DNA from: Areca catechu
Lineage: Eukaryota > Streptophyta > Magnoliopsida > Arecales > Arecaceae
NCBI GenBank assembly: GCA_021397845.1
Contig: CM038053.1
Location: 146,528,041 to 146,592,040, forward strand
Reading direction: 5' to 3'
Length of the DNA stretch: 64,000 bases
Shown in pieces: positions 34,371 to 46,005 of this stretch (position 1 is the first letter of the stretch; each line of letters opens with the position of its first letter). A model generated the notes under the pieces. That model saw nothing but the letters and a program-made list of their open reading frames with translations, was not told the origin of the DNA and made no database searches. A program made the position numbers and the translations under genes.

Positions 34371-36484
34371 GGATGTAGGTGCTCATCAGGATATGAGTTT
34401 ATTGAACTGATTTACCTGAGAACATCTTGTGGAGGTTTTACTACTTGTCAAAAGATTGTTCTCATAGTGGGAGTTGTGCAAGTTATCCTTAGACCTGAGA
34501 TCACCATGGTTCCTTTTGCACGTAAAGCCATGTTTTAGGTTCATAATCATTCATGACAAAGAGTCATGTACGGTGTGTTCTCAGATATGGTGGATTGTGC
34601 ATGAAGGATGTGAGTGGATCAACAAGGAATCGATCACTCATAGTAAGAGGACTTATCCTATGTAATGTCTTTGATTGTTGACTCAAGAAGTTTTTGATCA
34701 AAGAAAGATGAGATTAGATAGAGTTTGTAATCTTTCATTGATTGAGTCTTTATTATCAAATTAAGATTTGAAAGAATTAAATGCTAGGGTTAGACAATTC
34801 TCCATACCCATCACTTAGTCGGGATAAAAGAAGATCGAAAGATTGAATTGCATGGTAACTTTTCACTGAAGGGTATTTTTATAATTTCTACCAAATTCTT
34901 CATTTTCTGGGTAGGCATGACACATTGCTAGATATCAATTATGTCTTGTAGATTTTCATGAATCAAATTGGATGGATTCATAAGTTAATTTGAAAATTGG
35001 TTCGAATTGGTTAGCTTAGGTCAGCTCAATTTGACCTAATTAGGTCAATAGATTTTGATTGGATCAAAATAGCTAGGACTTGGACCTACTGCTAGCTAGA
35101 TGTGGAGCCTAAAGGGTCACAAATGCTAGGAAATTGGTCAAGGAAGTCAATTGGATTTTGGTTAGGATCATTGGTTCCTAATAAGCTAGCTAATTTGCAT
35201 ACTAGCATATGCATGCTAGCCCAACTCCTAACCCAATTGGATTAGGTTAGTTAGCTTGCTATTTAGATTAACCAATTTACGTAAAACTTAGATAGGGTTG
35301 AGTCCTAATTGAGATAGTAATTATCTATATTTATCAAGATTTTATTGGACTTTATCTTTATATTATGGAAGAGTCCAAGTTGGATTGGACTCTTGGCACC
35401 ATATTGGCATGCGCCAAGATTAAGGGGCATAGAAGGACCAAGAGTCCTTATGCCACTTAATCACTTTTTCTAGATAATATTAGGACATTCTCTCTTATCC
35501 TCATTTCTATCTAAATTTGGTTTAATCGGTCAAAAGGATGGGAATTGGCATGAAACTTGTGGAACGCATAATGAAGGGACGTGACCTTTCATATTAGGCT
35601 CACATTAAAAAATCTAAAAGTCCTTCTGCTTGAAGGCTTCTGGTTCTCCGATACATCCTTTGAGATCCCACACCCCTTAGCCAAATATTGATCGATTACT
35701 TGTCACATGGCAAGTATAAAAAATGTTGGAAAATTGAAGAGACACTTACATGTCTCTTGGAGCAAGATATAGCATATCAGGATAAATCATTTCACCTAAG
35801 GGACTCCAACTTAAAGGGTCCTATATGATCATTAGATAATCAGAACAAGGGCTAAGGAAAAGGTTTATCAGGTGCCAAAACATCTAAAAGAAATTATGAT
35901 TTATTCTGATGCCAAAACATCTAAAAGAAATCTTTCTATAAATAGGTGGTGGTTTATGGACAAAAAGAAATCTATAAATAGGCATCGGTATTTTGATGCC
36001 AAAACATATAAAAGAAATCTTTCTATATTTCATCCTTCTTTTAGGACAAAAAGTCCTCTTTAAGACAAAGCTTGTCATTTTAAGACAAGAACCTAGGAAG
36101 AGATATAGAAAGAATAATCAAATTCTAAGAGAGGATTCAGAGAGGTCTCTGAGTGCCCTACAAGAGGGTAGGGGTCTCAGCAAAGGGAGAAAGACCTTTG
36201 AAGGTAGAAAGGCTGTCGGGAAGAGTCCTAGTCAAATAAGCAAGCGCGATAGGAGTGCTTCTTTGGTTGGGTTCCTTTGTGGATCACCTCTAGAGGGCAT
36301 ACACTTATTAGTCTTATAAAAACTAAGGAGTATAGCGCACCAGGTATTTCTCTATAATCCTAAATTATGATTTATTAGTTATCATGGTCAAGTGATACTT
36401 GGAACTAGGGTTTCGGTTGATTAGGATTTTAATAATGAAAATTTTGAAACTCAATCTTTCACCGTGTCAGTCCAAAACTCAACA

Positions 36485-36891
36485 CTCTTATGCTAGTGAA
36501 CTAGAAAATCCATAGGGGCCAACATCTAATTGATTTTAAATTAAGGCTTAGGTTATATAGTATGCAAGGTGGTGGTTTATGGACCAAGGAAGGGTGATGA
36601 AATCCCTATCTTATATTGTTTAGGGAGTATGCCCCTAAAGTATTTTATAAAAATGCAGTACAAGTCAAAAAAGGTGTCTAAATAGGTTAAGAAGTTTTTA
36701 AAGATAATTATTTGTTTCCATAAGTTAATTAAATTTTATGGAAAGTGTCTTAGGATTTTCTTGAAAGTTCTTTAAGGTAAGTTAATTAAAAGGAAAGATT
36801 AATTAGGTTGGAAGTGGATTTGTCAAAAGAAGGTTTTTTTATGTTAAGAATTTTTTTTAAAAATTTTTTTTCCATAAAATAATTATGCCTT
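36485..36891 (-). other. Athila-like copy 1 leader
   Basis: Untranslated region between the PBS of copy 1 and the copia insertion; it aligns with 43170-43320 and 44239-44577 of copy 2. AT-rich, with a T8/A5/T8 run near 36850-36872. I see no gene. Confidence 0.75.
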
Positions 36892-36911
36892 GATCCCCGA
36901 CAATGGTGCCA
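36892..36911 (-). promoter_or_regulatory. Primer binding site of Athila-like copy 1
   Basis: Minus strand TGGCACCATTGTCGGGGATC: the tRNA-Asp-type site with C/T-type changes, 5 nt from the edge of LTR B. Confidence 0.8.
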
Positions 36912-36916
36912 AAATT

Positions 36917-38324
36917 TGATCGCTATTGTAGATGATCAAAAATAAAACCTAACTCACTACTATAGCTAGGGTGAGTAGGGATCGTATCCTCGAAGATCAA
37001 GCACAATTATTTCATGAAAAAAATAAAGAAAGAAATAAATATTAAAATTTAAAAAGATAGATAATGGGTTAATTAAAACTAATCAATTTAAATCAAATAT
37101 GAGATCGAGAGATTAAATGATAAAAAGATGTCTTCCGGTTTCCAAGTAATCTCAATCATAAATCATGTAATTACTCTAATTTGAATAATTGAACCTATAT
37201 TTGTTTTGAAATCTTTCAAATCCTTAGTATAGACTATCTTGCCAAGTACGAACCATATCTTCTCAGGATCATGGCCTATCCCATAAGTATAGGCTATCCA
37301 ATGCTTAGTTGAAAAGATTCTAATAAGTATATAAATAAAAATTCTAAAATTAATTTTCTATGTTGAGCATGGACCACATCATATCATGATCATGATCCAT
37401 CCTACTTAGGTAATTAATTTAGGAGATCAAACAAAAAGTAATTGAAAAGGGAATTAAAAGTATTTATTCAACTGTATAGAAGAGAAAATTATTACAAATT
37501 TAATGGAAGGATCCTTGTACTTCTTTATAGATAGCATCTCAGTCGAGCATGGCTCTTGGATACATTTTCTTAGAGACTCGGGGCTCTATTACCACTCCTC
37601 CTCTCCTAAAGAATTCTTTTTCTTGATTCCTATCCCTCTTCCTTTCAAAACATAAACTAAGTTACAGGAATAAAAATAAAATAAATTTTACTGGTGGAAT
37701 TGATGATTTCTCCCTACTCTTGGGATCCTCCATTTATAGAGCTCATCTAGGGCTTGCTCTTCATCAAATTTAGAGTCAATTGGGCTCAAGATGGCCAGAT
37801 ATCATGAAAACACTTCTCAGCTATCCATTCTGCATCACAGGCCTTAGATTGTGCTAAAATTCATGTAGAATAGTCTTCCTTCCATCTTGGGTGGACAGAG
37901 TCTGATTTAGACTCCTGCCGCATCCCAGATCCCTTCTCCCACTTGGATTCAGATCCCTTTCTTCTCCCCATTGTGATGGATGGCCGGTGGTATGAGGCGG
38001 TGAGGGTGGTCCATGGATAAGGGTCATGGACTGGCAATAATGGCTACTGGTGGACTGTCCTGGTTTCTGTAGACCGAGTAGCCAGTTCATGGTGGACCAG
38101 CTATTTCAAAAATCATGTAAAAGTTTAATAACTTTAAAATTTAGTTTTTGTCTCGTTCCAACTTCGATTTGAGTACCATTTATGTCATTGGACTCCAAAA
38201 ATCAAGCTCTTTCAATCCATGAACATTTTTACAAAACTCTAATAAAAAGTATTAATTCTTAATAAATATAGATTAGTTAACATTTATTTTAATATTAAAA
38301 TTGGGATATTTAATAGTCTTATCA
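36917..38324 (-). repeat. LTR B of the Athila-like chain (shared LTR)
   Basis: 1408 bp, plus strand TGATCGCTATTG to AGTCTTATCA. Co-linear with LTR A at 44603. The PBS lies on the low side and the polypurine tract on the high side, so it is the 5' LTR of copy 1 and the 3' LTR of copy 2. Frames inside (37854-38090) are not coding. Confidence 0.9.
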
Positions 38325-38336
38325 CATCCCCCAACT
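38325..38336 (-). promoter_or_regulatory. Polypurine tract of Athila-like copy 2
   Basis: Minus strand AGTTGGGGGATG directly upstream of the LTR start TGATAAGACT. Confidence 0.75.
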
Positions 38337-38679
38337 TAATCATTGCCAGTCTCTTAGCAATGCAATTAAATTATAGTATTAATTTTATAATCATGTGTCA
38401 TTAAGATTCTCTTTTAAATCTAGGCTTAAGGTCAAAAGAAATTAGCCAGCATCATTGATTAGGTATTGAGCTTCTAAAGTGAATGTCATAGTCCGTACTA
38501 TTAAAAACTTCCTTAGACTTCATCCAAAGGTCTACAGTACTTGTGTTTGTGATGGTTGACTTAGTATTTCAGTGCTAGCTTGTAACGAACAATGGTATCT
38601 TTGCTTATTACTTTGATCAATTTTCTATGCACCCTTCAACTTAAGCACATGACTAAGGTAGATTTCACACCACCTGAAT

Positions 38680-39955
38680 TGGTGCGGGCACCAAGATATG
38701 AAAGAGGCTCCAAGCAAATCAGATCAACCCAAGCTCCATATGGATTATAAGTGAATAAATGAGACTCCAATTTTGTCTTCAACTTTATTTTAATTTTAGC
38801 ATGAGTCCTATAATTAGAGTTGAGTCCATTCCAATTTCAATTTCAATTTAGTTTTGTTAGGCTCAATTTAGTTTTGTTGGGATCAATTTAATCTTGTAAA
38901 TAGTTAGATCTTATAATTAGACAAGTTGGGTTCAAGTTGAGTTCAAATTGGGTAAGATCAAGACCATGAACCATCAAGATGGGATGGAGCAAACCACCCC
39001 AACCACCTTGCCAAGTTGGAGCACAACCTCACCATGCCAAGATGGGAAGCCACCTCACCTCCCACGCCACATCATGATGCCACATCACCATGCCACCTCA
39101 CCTCCATTTGGGCACCCAATAGTTTTGAACTTGAATTCAAGTTGTAACTCCCCCACTTATCTTTTCACTCTTCATGCATAAACCCCACTTATCCCTCCAC
39201 TTTTCACTCCACTCTTTAAGCTTGTAATTTGAATTTGAAAGGGTTAGAGAAGTCTATAAATATCCCTAATCCTCTTGTAATTAAGAATGTTATGTTATGA
39301 ATGAAATTTGAAGTTCTTTTTCCTCCATTGCAATCATTTTGCTTTGCCACTCCATAAGGGAGAAGGGCGTGAGGCCCAACCATTGTTTTAGCTCTAAGAA
39401 ATCTCCACCAACCAGCTCTTCCAACATCCAAGAAATTGCCATCAAGCCTTTTCCTTCCCTTTCCTATCTCCATTGTTCTTACTTTGTTTATTCTCAACCC
39501 TTCCATGCCCACTCCTATTCTTTGTTTTGTAGGATCTATCAAGTGCTTCCAGTCAAGGATGGTGTTCTGTTTGCCTCTAAATCAGTAGCAAAAAGTTTCT
39601 ACATTCGAGGACAAGATAGCCTTTTCATCTAGTCGTCAATCTTTGAGTGTTGAAGAGTGATCCCATTACAAGGAATTCTTGAATTTATTGTTGGTACAAA
39701 ATCCCTTCCTTTTCTCTAAGGTCTGAATATTGAATAGAGTTTTGTCCTAATCAGATGATTTCTCAATCAAGAAGGTCCATTTTCTTTACTTGCATGTGAT
39801 TTGTACTGCGGGATACCAACTATCTCTTTATTAGTCTTCTTTAGTGCACTTAATCACTTTTTCATGGCCGAATCTTGCTATTATGTTTAGGGTTATTGCT
39901 TAACTTTAATTACTCAACTTCTTTATGTAAAAGTTTTCATCACCATTCCGCACCA
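38680..39955 (+). mobile_element. Solo LTR (1276 bp) in Athila-like copy 2
   Basis: Absent at the matching place in copy 1 (about 7100). The ends form a perfect 8-bp inverted repeat, TGGTGCGG ... CCGCACCA, flanked by a perfect TGAAT duplication (38675-38679, 39956-39960). A plus-strand TCTATAAATATCCC box near 39255 suggests plus orientation. No PBS, polypurine tract or coding region is present. Family not recognised; different from the other LTRs here. Confidence 0.85.
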
Positions 39956-40689
39956 TGAATTTTTCTCTTCTTTTTTATTCTCTTCTATTTTTTTTTGATT
40001 GGCAATGTCTCTACATTGCCCACTTTTTGACATGAACAATAATGCTTACCTAGATGAAGGTGCCAGGTTACTTAGTAGGAAATCAATGTTTAGAACTTGC
40101 CCCCTTTTTTTTTGTTATCAGGTAGGTAGCTCTTTCCTCAAATTCAAGTTTTTCTCAATGGGATGTATATCAATCACTAATTTTTAATAATAATTAAATC
40201 TCCAATTGAACTTACAACTAATACCTAGTTTATCTCATTAGTGTGCATTTGCGATGGAAGTACTTATAACCTTTAGGCGATCTAAGTATGCTGCTAAAAA
40301 TCTGACCAGCTAGTTTACTCCTTGACTTGCTACACTAATTAGTAAATGCTTTTTAACTTTATTATCCTTTTCCTAGTCTATTTTCTCAAAAGTTTCTATC
40401 ATGGCACATGATTAAAAAAATTCTTCATAATAATTTTTAAATTTTTTTCAAAATTTCTCAAGAGATTTTTAAAATAGTTTTAAAATTTTTTTAAAAAAAA
40501 ATTTCTTACCCCTCAACTTAATTTTCATTGTCCTTAATGGAGTAAGAAAAAATATGACATGATAGTAAGATAAGGAGAGGTACCACCTCGACTAGATATG
40601 CATCATGAATTACCTAGTGCGTCTGTAAAGAGTATTCCTACAAAAATAAAAATCACTATAGTAAAAATCAATAAAAATATTGGGTTGCC

Positions 40690-41480
40690 TCCCAACAAGC
40701 GCTAAGTTTAACATCTTCTGCCAGACCTCTCAAGGTTCTTATCCTATTCACATCCGAATCTTGATGTGGGTTTGTAATTCCCTATGTGATTCGAGTTTTG
40801 CTTTAGAGTATTTCTTGCATGGGACCATTAAGTGGCTTGTTTCCCTGATAGCTAACAATATTTCTTTATAATTAGATCTAGGAATAACTTTAATACTAGT
40901 CGAGGTTCTAACAGACCTAGATCTATGTAATTGATATGCCAAGGGAGTATCTCAGGATCCTCATTTGATACCTCTTCCTTCATAGGCAAAGGTTCAACTA
41001 GAGTCATGAGGGGTGTAGTCAATAATGTAGATCTTGGCTTAAGCTTTTTCTAATCTATAACTTGGTACTTTTTCCAAATCAATATCATCTCTATCTCCAT
41101 ACATCATTTTAACACTATAGACAAATTTTTGAGGCACATCTCAAAAGTAGTGCTAGATATAAAGAAATAAGTTATAAAAGTTTTAACATCGTTACCCCCA
41201 TATGCGTAATGTCCCACCCAACAGCTTCTTTATGTGCTTTTATAATACCTATAGTTTGAGATTTTTAATTACATATTACTGGTAAAGTATTTGTGAAGGT
41301 GATAGGAAGTGTCTTAGATTCTAGATCGAGTGGTGATTCTAACAAGAGAGCTATTAGGGGTTTGGGTGATGGCTCATGTTTCTTGGTCCAAGGTGAGGTG
41401 GTGTTGGGATAGGATGTTTCTACTGGGTCATTCATTTCTGGGGTACTCCCTTTACATTAAAATCATCCACCTCAAAGTGA
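40690..41480 (-). pseudogene. Unrecognised frame remnants, Athila-like copy 2
   Basis: Counterpart of 7901-8634: contains KEILLAIRETSHLMVPCKKY and YRELQTHIKI-like stretches with more stops than copy 1. Family unknown. It is useful only as the second witness that copy 1's frames are old coding sequence. Confidence 0.45.
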
Positions 41481-41602
41481 GCCAAACTAGGTTTTAAAGA
41501 ATCATGGAGAAAACTTTCTTGCCTGGCTTCTTTTATTGCATTATACATTTGTGATCTTTGGAAAGTCTTAATTGATTCCATCATTGCACCTATTTATTCT
41601 CC

Positions 41603-42660
41603 CTATTCATTAAAAGTAATGGATGATTCTAGGGCTCTTGGGATTGGGACCATAGGTAGGTTGGGTGATGATGGAAGTGGTTCATCCCTCCATTCTGATT
41701 TCTCTTCATATATTTTTGCTTTAATCAAATTATCTAGGTTGGTCTCTTTTGTTTTGCAGGGTTGTTCTATGACCAATTCATTTCTAGAAGTTATAATCGA
41801 TTGTTTAGTGATAGTCACCTCGGTATTAAAATTTTTAGTTAGGTATTATCCCTTAGGATAACTCTCGAGTTGACTAGGCATCTCTTTTTCACTCATAGCT
41901 ATGGCTAATGGTTCCCATTTCATCTTTAGATGGGAACGAGACTTGGTGTTGGGAGTTATACATTGGCCCGTGGTCTGCATAAAACTATTTAAGGTAGCAT
42001 TAGTGTTCTTAATTATAGCTTCAAGGCACAGGATTTAGCCAGAGCTTCCAAGGCTTTTTCTAAAGGACTAGGTTCCCCCTGAAGATCTAAACCTAGTTGA
42101 TGATTAGGTACTTGATTGGGCCTAGGATAAGGCTCATCAAAATTAGGGGCTCCTAGTGTCGCATCTTGTGACAACATAGAATTAGGATGATGATCCCACC
42201 CTAGGTTATTGGTTGGGGCATAAGGTTCAGTCATATATAGATGTTATTGGCTATAGTCTCCTATGTAAACCCATTTTGGATTGGGTGTATCAAGTAAGGA
42301 CATTCCTGCACAAGATAGTCTGGTGCGTCATATGCCGTGCACATAGGTGCTGGCAAATGGTGAAACTAAGTATATCCTTTACGTTCTAAGGCTTTTTCAA
42401 GACTATAGATCATAGATGCCAGTGTAGATTCTTTAGGTTCCCTTATGTGATTGTATATATCTTCGAATCTCATGAATTTCGGATGCATATCAATCTGTTA
42501 TGGTCGATACATGGAATTGTTAGCTTGGGCTCTCATTCTAAATTGTCAGTCAGAGTCAATTTTATACCAATACTCTTATAGAGTTTGAGGTCATTCAATA
42601 GGATCAGGATTGTAGTAATCCATTAGACTTTTGGATTGTCTAGTGGGATCCATGACCTTT
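41603..42660 (-). pseudogene. Athila-like gag remnant, copy 2
   Basis: Counterpart of 10276-11080. The minus frame at 42234-42013 reads EPYAPTNNLGWDHHPNS then APNFDEPYPRPNQVPNHQ and LEKALEALAKS. The Trp/His/Asn linker after the zinc knuckle is characteristic of Athila-type gag. The knuckle itself (about 42345-42300) has lost one Cys and the His to Tyr. A further open piece at 41818-41603 (LVIEQPCKTKETNLDNLIKA) lies downstream. Stops and shifts throughout. Confidence 0.65.
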
Positions 42661-43321
42661 TAATCTTGTATGGTTTAGACTATATCCAACCAATCATCTT
42701 TTTATCTTAGCAGGAAAATTTTTTGAATTTTTTTTATTAACTTTTTTTATATTATATAAAGGAAGAGGGGAGAAGAAGAGGGAAGAAGGAGAGGGAAGAA
42801 GTCTAAAGGTGAAAGCCTAAGGAGTCCTAAATCTAAAGATGATAGAAGAGTGTCTTAATTAGATTAAAGTTTCTGTTAGAAAAATAAGTTATCTGGTAAT
42901 GAACTCTATATCATCGGGTTACCCTATATTTAGACAACTCTTAACTACCAAGGTTGCCTTTGAGTCTTCGAAGTCAGATACTAACTAGCAACTGGCTAGG
43001 TAAGGGTAAGGTTGGTGGGGGTCCCCCCATTGCTTTTCTTAGCAAATAAATTGGCCAAGTCAGACGATGGAACCAATTAAAAAATCACCTTCTTTTAGGA
43101 CTACATCATCCTTGAATCCCTTTCCTAGATATCAGTAAACTAATTATTTTTGAGCTAGTCCAATTCTCTGTGTCCCTTATCCTAGTGAGCTCAAAAATCC
43201 TTAGGGGCCAACATTTAATTGATTTTAAATTAAGGCTTAGGTTATGTAGTATGCAAGATGGTGGTTTGTAGACCAAGAAAGGGTAATGAAATCCCTACCT
43301 TATGCTATTTAAGATTATGCT

Positions 43322-44238
43322 TGTTGGGATATCTCGATCCAAGTATGAGCCAGCCAACCGGTTCAACCGGTTGAAGATATTTCTTCCAAACCGTAAACTT
43401 TGAACCAAGGTATTCGAAAAAAACTAGGCAACCCATGGACAAGTTAAAACTCTTAATGGGCCTACGGCTCCCGAAGACACGGTCTTCGGGTTATGTCGAA
43501 GACATAGTCTTTAGCCTACATCGAAGATCAAGTTCTACGGCCCCTGAAGACAAGGTCCTCAGCCTGAACCGAGGAGTGACCTTCATTGACTCCTGAAGAC
43601 ACGGTCTTCGGTTTATGTCGAAGACAAAGTCTTTGGCCTATGACAAAGATCAAGTCCTCGATCTATGCCAAAGACATGATCTCTGATCTGTCTCAAGAGA
43701 ATCCATGGATGAAAATATTTTCTAATTCAATCACGAAAATCTCCCTAAAAGGAATGTTTGAAGACGGGCCCTTGACCTGTCTTAAGTCTCTACAAACATG
43801 ACAAGCAACGGTTATCATCGACTATTTCCAAAATACAATCATGGCGCATAACTCCAGTGGCAATGCCTCCGGCCTGGTCGCCAAAATCGTCTAATAACTA
43901 TCCACGATTCTAAATTATGGAAAAGAAATTAACTCTCCCATCGTAACCGCTGGAGGAGGAATGGAACCACAGGCCGGACAACTCCTTATAAATAACGGTA
44001 AGAGGGAATGCTCGAGGTAAGGCACAAGATACTCTTGAAAATCTCGGAATCTTTTCCTTCTCCATTCAATCCTCCTCAGAATCTTTCCCATTTTGTGGCT
44101 GGAGCCCGCCTTTGACTTAGGCATTGAGTGTCCCCTACCGGAGCAACTCCGGCCTGGGATTTGTTTTGCAGGTGAATCAGGGAGCGGGCATGCAATCCAG
44201 TAACTCCGTCCGGTCGGAAAAGGGACTCTACGCCAACA
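43322..44238 (+). mobile_element. Solo LTR (917 bp), Tat-like, in Athila-like copy 2
   Basis: TGTTGGGATATC to TACGCCAACA with TGTTGG/CCAACA ends, flanked by ATGCT (43317-43321) and ATGCC (44239-44243). Copy 1 has the empty site near 36625. The 3' part (TTAGGCATTGAGTGTCCCC ... TTTGTTTTGCAGG) parallels the LTR of Tat element 2. Plus-strand TATA: CTTATAAATAAC near 43985. U3 carries repeated GAAGAC-NNN-GTCTTC palindromes (43473-43634). Confidence 0.88.
43473..43634 (+). repeat. Quasi-palindromic U3 repeats in solo LTR
   Basis: GAAGACACGGTCTTC at 43473 and again at 43595, with variants at 43498, 43546 and 43620. The two perfect copies are 122 bp apart, giving a duplicated block of inverted 6-bp arms. 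Confidence 0.8.
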
Positions 44239-44577
44239 ATGCCCTTAAAGTATTTTATGGAAATACAGTGCAAGTCAAACAATGTGTCTAAATAGGTTAG
44301 AAAGTTTTTAAAGTTTATTATTTATTTTCTTAAGTTAATTAAATTTTATAGAAAGTGTCTTAGAATTTTTTTGTAGGTTCTTTAAGATAAGTTAATTAAA
44401 TGGAATGGTTACTTAGGTTAGAAGCAGATTTGTCAAAAGAAGAATTTTTTTTATGTTAAGAAGAAAATAAGGAAATCTAATAATTAAGGCAACTAAAAAA
44501 AGGCAATGAACTAAAAAGAGCAATAACTACAAAAATAAAATTTTGTTTGCTTTATGTCTATAAAATAATCATGCTTT

Positions 44578-44597
44578 GATCCTTGGCAACGATGCCA
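44578..44597 (-). promoter_or_regulatory. Primer binding site of Athila-like copy 2
   Basis: Minus strand TGGCATCGTTGCCAAGGATC, a decayed tRNA-Asp-type site 5 nt from LTR A. Confidence 0.8.
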
Positions 44598-44602
44598 AAA
44601 TT

Positions 44603-46005
44603 TGATTGCTATCATAGGTGGTCAAAAATAAAACCTAACTCACTACTAAAGCTAAGATGAGTAGGGCTCGTACTTTCGAGGATCAAGGGGAATTGTTTCA
44701 TGAAGAAAATAAAGAAATAGATAAATATTTAAATTTAAAAAGATAGATAATGGGTTAATTAAAATTAATCAATTTAAATCAAATATGAGATGAGGGGTTA
44801 AATGATAAAAAGATGTCTTCGAATTCCAGGTAATCACATCATAAATCATGTAATTGCTCTAATCTAAATAATTGAATTCCATATTTATTTCAGAATCTTT
44901 TAAACTAACCCTTAGTATAGACTATCTTACCGAGTCGAACCATATCTTATCAGGATCATGGCGTCTCATAAGTATAGGCTATCCAATGCTTAGTTGAAAG
45001 ATCCTAAAAAGATATATAAATAAAATCTCTAAAATTAATTATCTTATTGAGCATGGACTATATCTTATCATGATCATGATCTATCTTACTTAGTTAATCA
45101 ATTTAGGAGATCAAATAGAAAGTAATTGAAAAGAGAATTGAAAGTATTTATTCAACTGTATAGAAGAGAAAACAATTATAAATTTAATGGAAGGATCCCT
45201 GTACTTCCCTATAGACTGCATCTAAGTTAAGCATGGCTCTTGGATACATCTTCATGGAGACTCGAGGCTCTATTACCGCTCCTCTCCTAAAGAACTCTTT
45301 TTCTTGATTCCTCTCCCTCTCCCTCTCAAAACCTAAACTACGTTACAGGAATAAAATAAAATAAAATTTACTGGAGGAATTGATGATTTCTTCTTATTCC
45401 TAGGGTCCTTTTATAGAGCTCGTATAAGGCTTGCTCCTAGTCAAATTTGGAATCAATCAGGCTCAAGATCGGCCAGATATCGTGAAAAAACTTCTCAATC
45501 GTTCATTCTGCATCACAGGTCTTAGATTGTGCTGAAATTCATGTGGAACAGTCCTCCTTCCATCTTGGGTGAACAAAGTCTGATCTTGACTCTTGTTGCA
45601 TCTCGGATCCCTTCTCCCACTTGGATTCGGATCCCTTTCTTTTCTCCATTATAGTGGATGGCCGGTGGCATGAGGCGGCGATGGTGGTCCATGAATAAGG
45701 GTCATGGACCGGCAACAATGGCTGCTAGTGGACCATCCTAGTTTCTGTAGACTGAGCGGCCAGTCTATTGTAGACCGGCTATTTCAAAAATCATGCAAAA
45801 GCTTAATAACTTCAAAATTTAGTTTCGGGCTCGTTCCAACTCTGATTTGAGTGCCGTTTATACCGTTGGACTCCAAAAATTAATCTCTTTCAATCCATAG
45901 ACTCCTTTTCTACAAAACTTTAATATAAAGTATCAATTCTTAATAAATATAAATTAGTCAATATTTATTTTAATATTAAAATTAGGATATTTAATAGTCT
46001 TGTCA
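44603..46005 (-). repeat. LTR A of the Athila-like chain (5' LTR of copy 2)
   Basis: 1403 bp, plus strand TGATTGCTATC to AGTCTTGTCA, co-linear with LTR B. The outer flank AAGGC at 46006 would be the target duplication; its partner is not in view. Confidence 0.9.

Larger units (their letters stand above)
11612..36484 (+). mobile_element. Ty1/copia element with two nested insertions
   Basis: 5' LTR (11612-13982), PBS (13984), leader, gag, pol (26880-30750), polypurine tract and 3' LTR (30771-36484). The flanking 5-bp duplication is CCCTT (11607-11611) and CTCTT (36485-36489), one mismatch. The empty site survives in Athila-like copy 2 at about 43165 (GTCCCTTATCCTAGTG). Removing Tat element 2 (14848-26538) and the short-internal element (31120-34370) leaves about 9.9 kb. 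All genes are broken. Confidence 0.92.
30771..36484 (+). repeat. 3' LTR of the copia element, interrupted
   Basis: The LTR sequence is 30771-31119 and 34371-36484, about 2.46 kb, co-linear with 11612-13982. The gap is the short-internal element at 31120-34370. It ends AAAACTCAACA. Around 35870-36010 extra copies of a GCCAAAACATCTAAAAGAAA block make this LTR slightly longer than the 5' one. Small frames here are not coding. Confidence 0.9.
6961..46005 (-). mobile_element. Athila-like Ty3/gypsy chain: LTR-internal-LTR-internal, minus strand, riddled with insertions
   Basis: Own sequence: internal copy 1 (6961-8818, 10082-11611, 36485-36916), LTR B (36917-38324), internal copy 2 (38325-44602) and LTR A (44603-46005). 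The two internals align along their length once insertions are removed. Minus-strand PBSs (36892-36911, 44578-44597) resemble TGGCGCCGTTGCCGGGGA, the tRNA-Asp-type site of Athila elements. LTR B has a PBS on one side and a polypurine tract on the other, so it serves both copies. Only gag-like remnants and unrecognised frames are seen; no reverse transcriptase or integrase, so it looks non-autonomous. The T-rich 6961-7900 and 39956-40690, and the leaders 11081-11611, 36485-36891, 42661-43321 and 44239-44577, hold no gene I can see. Confidence 0.85.
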
